Assembly: GCA_963771835.1 (NCBI GenBank)
Contig: CAVYVA010000002.1
Location: 1,116,001-1,180,000, forward strand
DNA length: 64,000 bases
Direction: 5' to 3'
DNA from: CAVQCJ01 sp963771835
GTDB lineage: Bacteria; Actinomycetota; Actinomycetes; Prado026
In this document: piece after piece, positions 62,552-64,000 of the stretch
Position numbering within the stretch: the first letter of the stretch is position 1
How the letters are laid out: each line of letters begins with the position of its first letter
Position numbers and translations under genes: made by a program
Notes under the pieces: model-generated
The model's input: only the letters and a program-made list of their open reading frames with translations
Databases searched by the model: none
Told to the model about the DNA's origin: nothing

Positions 62552-64000
62552 TCAAGTATTGGCCACGTCCGCCGCCGAGGTCCCTGCGTTCTCGTCCGCT
62601 GCCTGGTTGTCGGCCGCCGTCTCGGTCTGCACGCCCCGGCTGAGACCGAAGACGGCGACGATCGCGGCCGCAGTCATGACCACGCCCATCCCGATGAGCA
62701 CCGTGCGGGTGGCGTAGGCGAAGTCGAGCCGGATGAAGGCCGGGATGGCTCCGCCGGCAGGACCGCCACCGCCCTGCGCCGCGACGGCCGCGGCTCGCGC
62801 TGCCTGAGCGGGGCTGGCCCCCTGCGCAAGCAGCGACGTGTCGACGTGGTCGCGCATCACCGTGACGAACGACGTCCCGAGCACGGCGAGCCCCAGGCTG
62901 GCCGCATAGTTGCGAACCGTCTGCGTGATTCCGGTCGCCTCGCCGTACGACAGCCGCGACGCGCGGTTGACCGCATCGGTGTTGGCCTGGCCGAGCATGA
63001 GACCCATTCCGGCACCGGTCATGACGATCACCCAGATCTGCTTGCCGGCGTCGAGCTGGGTGACCTTCCCGGACCAGATGAAGAAGCCGACCGCCGCGAG
63101 CGTGCATCCGGCGACCACGGGTCGTTTCGCGCCGACCCGGTCGAGCATCCGACCGCCGATCTGCGCGGCGACGACGAACCCCAGGAAGAAGTACAGGAGC
63201 AGCAGGCTGGCCTGTGTCGCTGTCTTCCCCAGCGACACCTGGGCGTACTCGCTGGTGAAGAAGAAGATCGGGATGAACGCGATCATGGCCAGCGCCAGCA
63301 CGATGTTCTCGACGAGGAACGGGCGGACCCAGAAGATCCGCACCTGGGTCAACGGCTCGGGTGTGCCGAGCTCCACGAAGAAGAACACCACGAGCAGGAC
63401 GAGCCCTACGGCCACCGAGAGCCAGACCCCGGGGTTGCCCCAGCCCCAGATCGCCGCCTGCTGGAAGCCGAAGATGCTCAGGGCCACGCCGCTGACGATG
63501 AGGACCAGCCCGCGGTAGTCCAGCCGGGCCGGGCGGAAGTCCGTCACCGGTCTCGACACGGCGACGAGCACGAGCGCGATCACTGCGACCGGGATGTTGA
63601 CCCAGAAGATGGCCCGCCAGGTCCACTGGGTGAGGTAGCCGCCGAGGATCGGCCCGATCGCGGTGAGTCCACCAGCGACGCCGAAGAACGCTGCGAGCGC
63701 CTTGCCCCGGTCGTGCAGGGGGAAGGTCTGGACGACAACGGCGAGCGCGGCGGGGAACATCAGTGCCCCACCCACCCCCTGCAGGGCGCGGAAGGCGACA
63801 AGCCAGGCCTCGGCGAGAGCGCCCGTCGGGGTCAGCCCGCACAGTGCCGACGCGCCCGCGAACACGACCACGCCGAGGGTGACCATGCGGCGGTGGCCCA
63901 GCGTGTCAGCGAGCCGGCCGCCGAACGCGAAGAACGCCGCCAGGGTCAGCAGGTATGCGTTGACCGCCCACTGGATCCCCGTGCTGCTCAGCGACAGCTC
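62552..64000 (-). CDS. MFS multidrug exporter of the EmrB/DHA2 type, 5' end beyond window
   Basis: The frame is open to the last base. The visible 482 residues contain the MFS motif A (GGRLADTLGHRR), VGGALMFPAALAVVVQTFPL, WRAIFWVNIPVAVIALVLVA and a dozen helices, which fit a 14-helix DHA2 exporter. The protein ends ADVANT. It is co-directional and nearly contiguous with the FUSC gene, suggesting a two-component export unit, which is inferred from position. Confidence 0.9.
   Translation of the reverse strand, partial: ELSLSSTGIQWAVNAYLLTLAAFFAFGGRLADTLGHRRMVTLGVVVFAGASALCGLTPTGALAEAWLVAFRALQGVGGALMFPAALAVVVQTFPLHDRGKALAAFFGVAGGLTAIGPILGGYLTQWTWRAIFWVNIPVAVIALVLVAVSRPVTDFRPARLDYRGLVLIVSGVALSIFGFQQAAIWGWGNPGVWLSVAVGLVLLVVFFFVELGTPEPLTQVRIFWVRPFLVENIVLALAMIAFIPIFFFTSEYAQVSLGKTATQASLLLLYFFLGFVVAAQIGGRMLDRVGAKRPVVAGCTLAAVGFFIWSGKVTQLDAGKQIWVIVMTGAGMGLMLGQANTDAVNRASRLSYGEATGITQTVRNYAASLGLAVLGTSFVTVMRDHVDTSLLAQGASPAQAARAAAVAAQGGGGPAGGAIPAFIRLDFAYATRTVLIGMGVVMTAAAIVAVFGLSRGVQTETAADNQAADENAGTSAADVANT

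Noticed and set aside
1..64000. CRISPR arrays, tRNA and rRNA genes
   Set aside because: No regularly spaced repeats, tRNA-like cloverleaf arms or conserved rRNA strings were recognised by eye; a dedicated search could still find a tRNA.

Overview
The window is 64 kb of very GC-rich, densely coded DNA. Frequent GTG and TTG starts, 1-4 nt translational overlaps, an ergothioneine gene pair, a BTAD/SARP-type regulator, a class E sortase, SigE-family sigma factor and many lipoproteins point to an actinobacterium. No rRNA, tRNA or species marker was seen, so a finer placement is not justified.

Layout. (1) 0-5.4 kb: three cyclic-di-GMP genes (two GGDEF-EAL proteins and one stand-alone degenerate EAL protein) around a GNAT-fold protein that resembles acyl-homoserine-lactone/N-acyl-amino-acid synthases. 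(2) 5.5-9.6 kb: a tightly overlapped zinc ABC importer (two permeases, ATPase, binding lipoprotein), divergent from a zur-type regulator across a clear Zur-like palindrome. (3) 9.7-14.3 kb: a nitronate-monooxygenase-like flavoprotein behind a tandem operator, a HAD phosphatase/2H phosphoesterase pair and small proteins. (4) 14.3-22.6 kb: P2-type cation ATPase, polyphosphate kinase 2 and a frameshifted SulP transporter on one strand, then an XRE/DUF2975 pair and a GMC oxidoreductase. (5) 22.7-26.4 kb: sulfotransferase, SARP-like regulator, DUF1059 protein, methyltransferase and an intact but catalytically incomplete IS256-derived ORF. (6) 26.5-32.1 kb: an ATP-grasp ligase and C45 Ntn-hydrolase, divergent from an amidase and an APH-type kinase. 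(7) 32.1-40.9 kb: small enzymes, secreted proteins and lower-GC stretches, including a DUF222/HNH endonuclease remnant that appears to be split by a 1.2-kb segment flanked by 8-bp repeats. (8) 41-45.6 kb: SigE-family sigma factor with a membrane partner, and egtB-egtD. (9) 45.7-57.3 kb: a nine-gene minus-strand catabolic operon (branched-chain-type ABC transporter, 3-hydroxyisobutyrate-dehydrogenase-like enzyme, M24 pita-bread protein, E1-alpha/E1-beta 2-oxoacid dehydrogenase), divergent from a LacI regulator with three similar operators. (10) 57.3-64 kb: sortase, beta-propeller lipid/secreted protein and deacetylase-like protein, then a FUSC membrane protein and an MFS drug exporter that runs off the end.

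The most unusual signals are: the LacI-controlled operon, whose M24 protein lacks a canonical metal ligand; the acyltransferase amid c-di-GMP enzymes; the ATP-grasp/C45/amidase/kinase neighbourhood; and the split HNH gene. A strong caution applies. Apparent frameshifts (mostly one extra base) cluster between 50.2 and 56.9 kb and also occur at about 19.2, 31.5, 38.3, 39.06 and 42.05 kb. They may be assembly errors rather than gene decay, so broken genes there are described by their combined frames.
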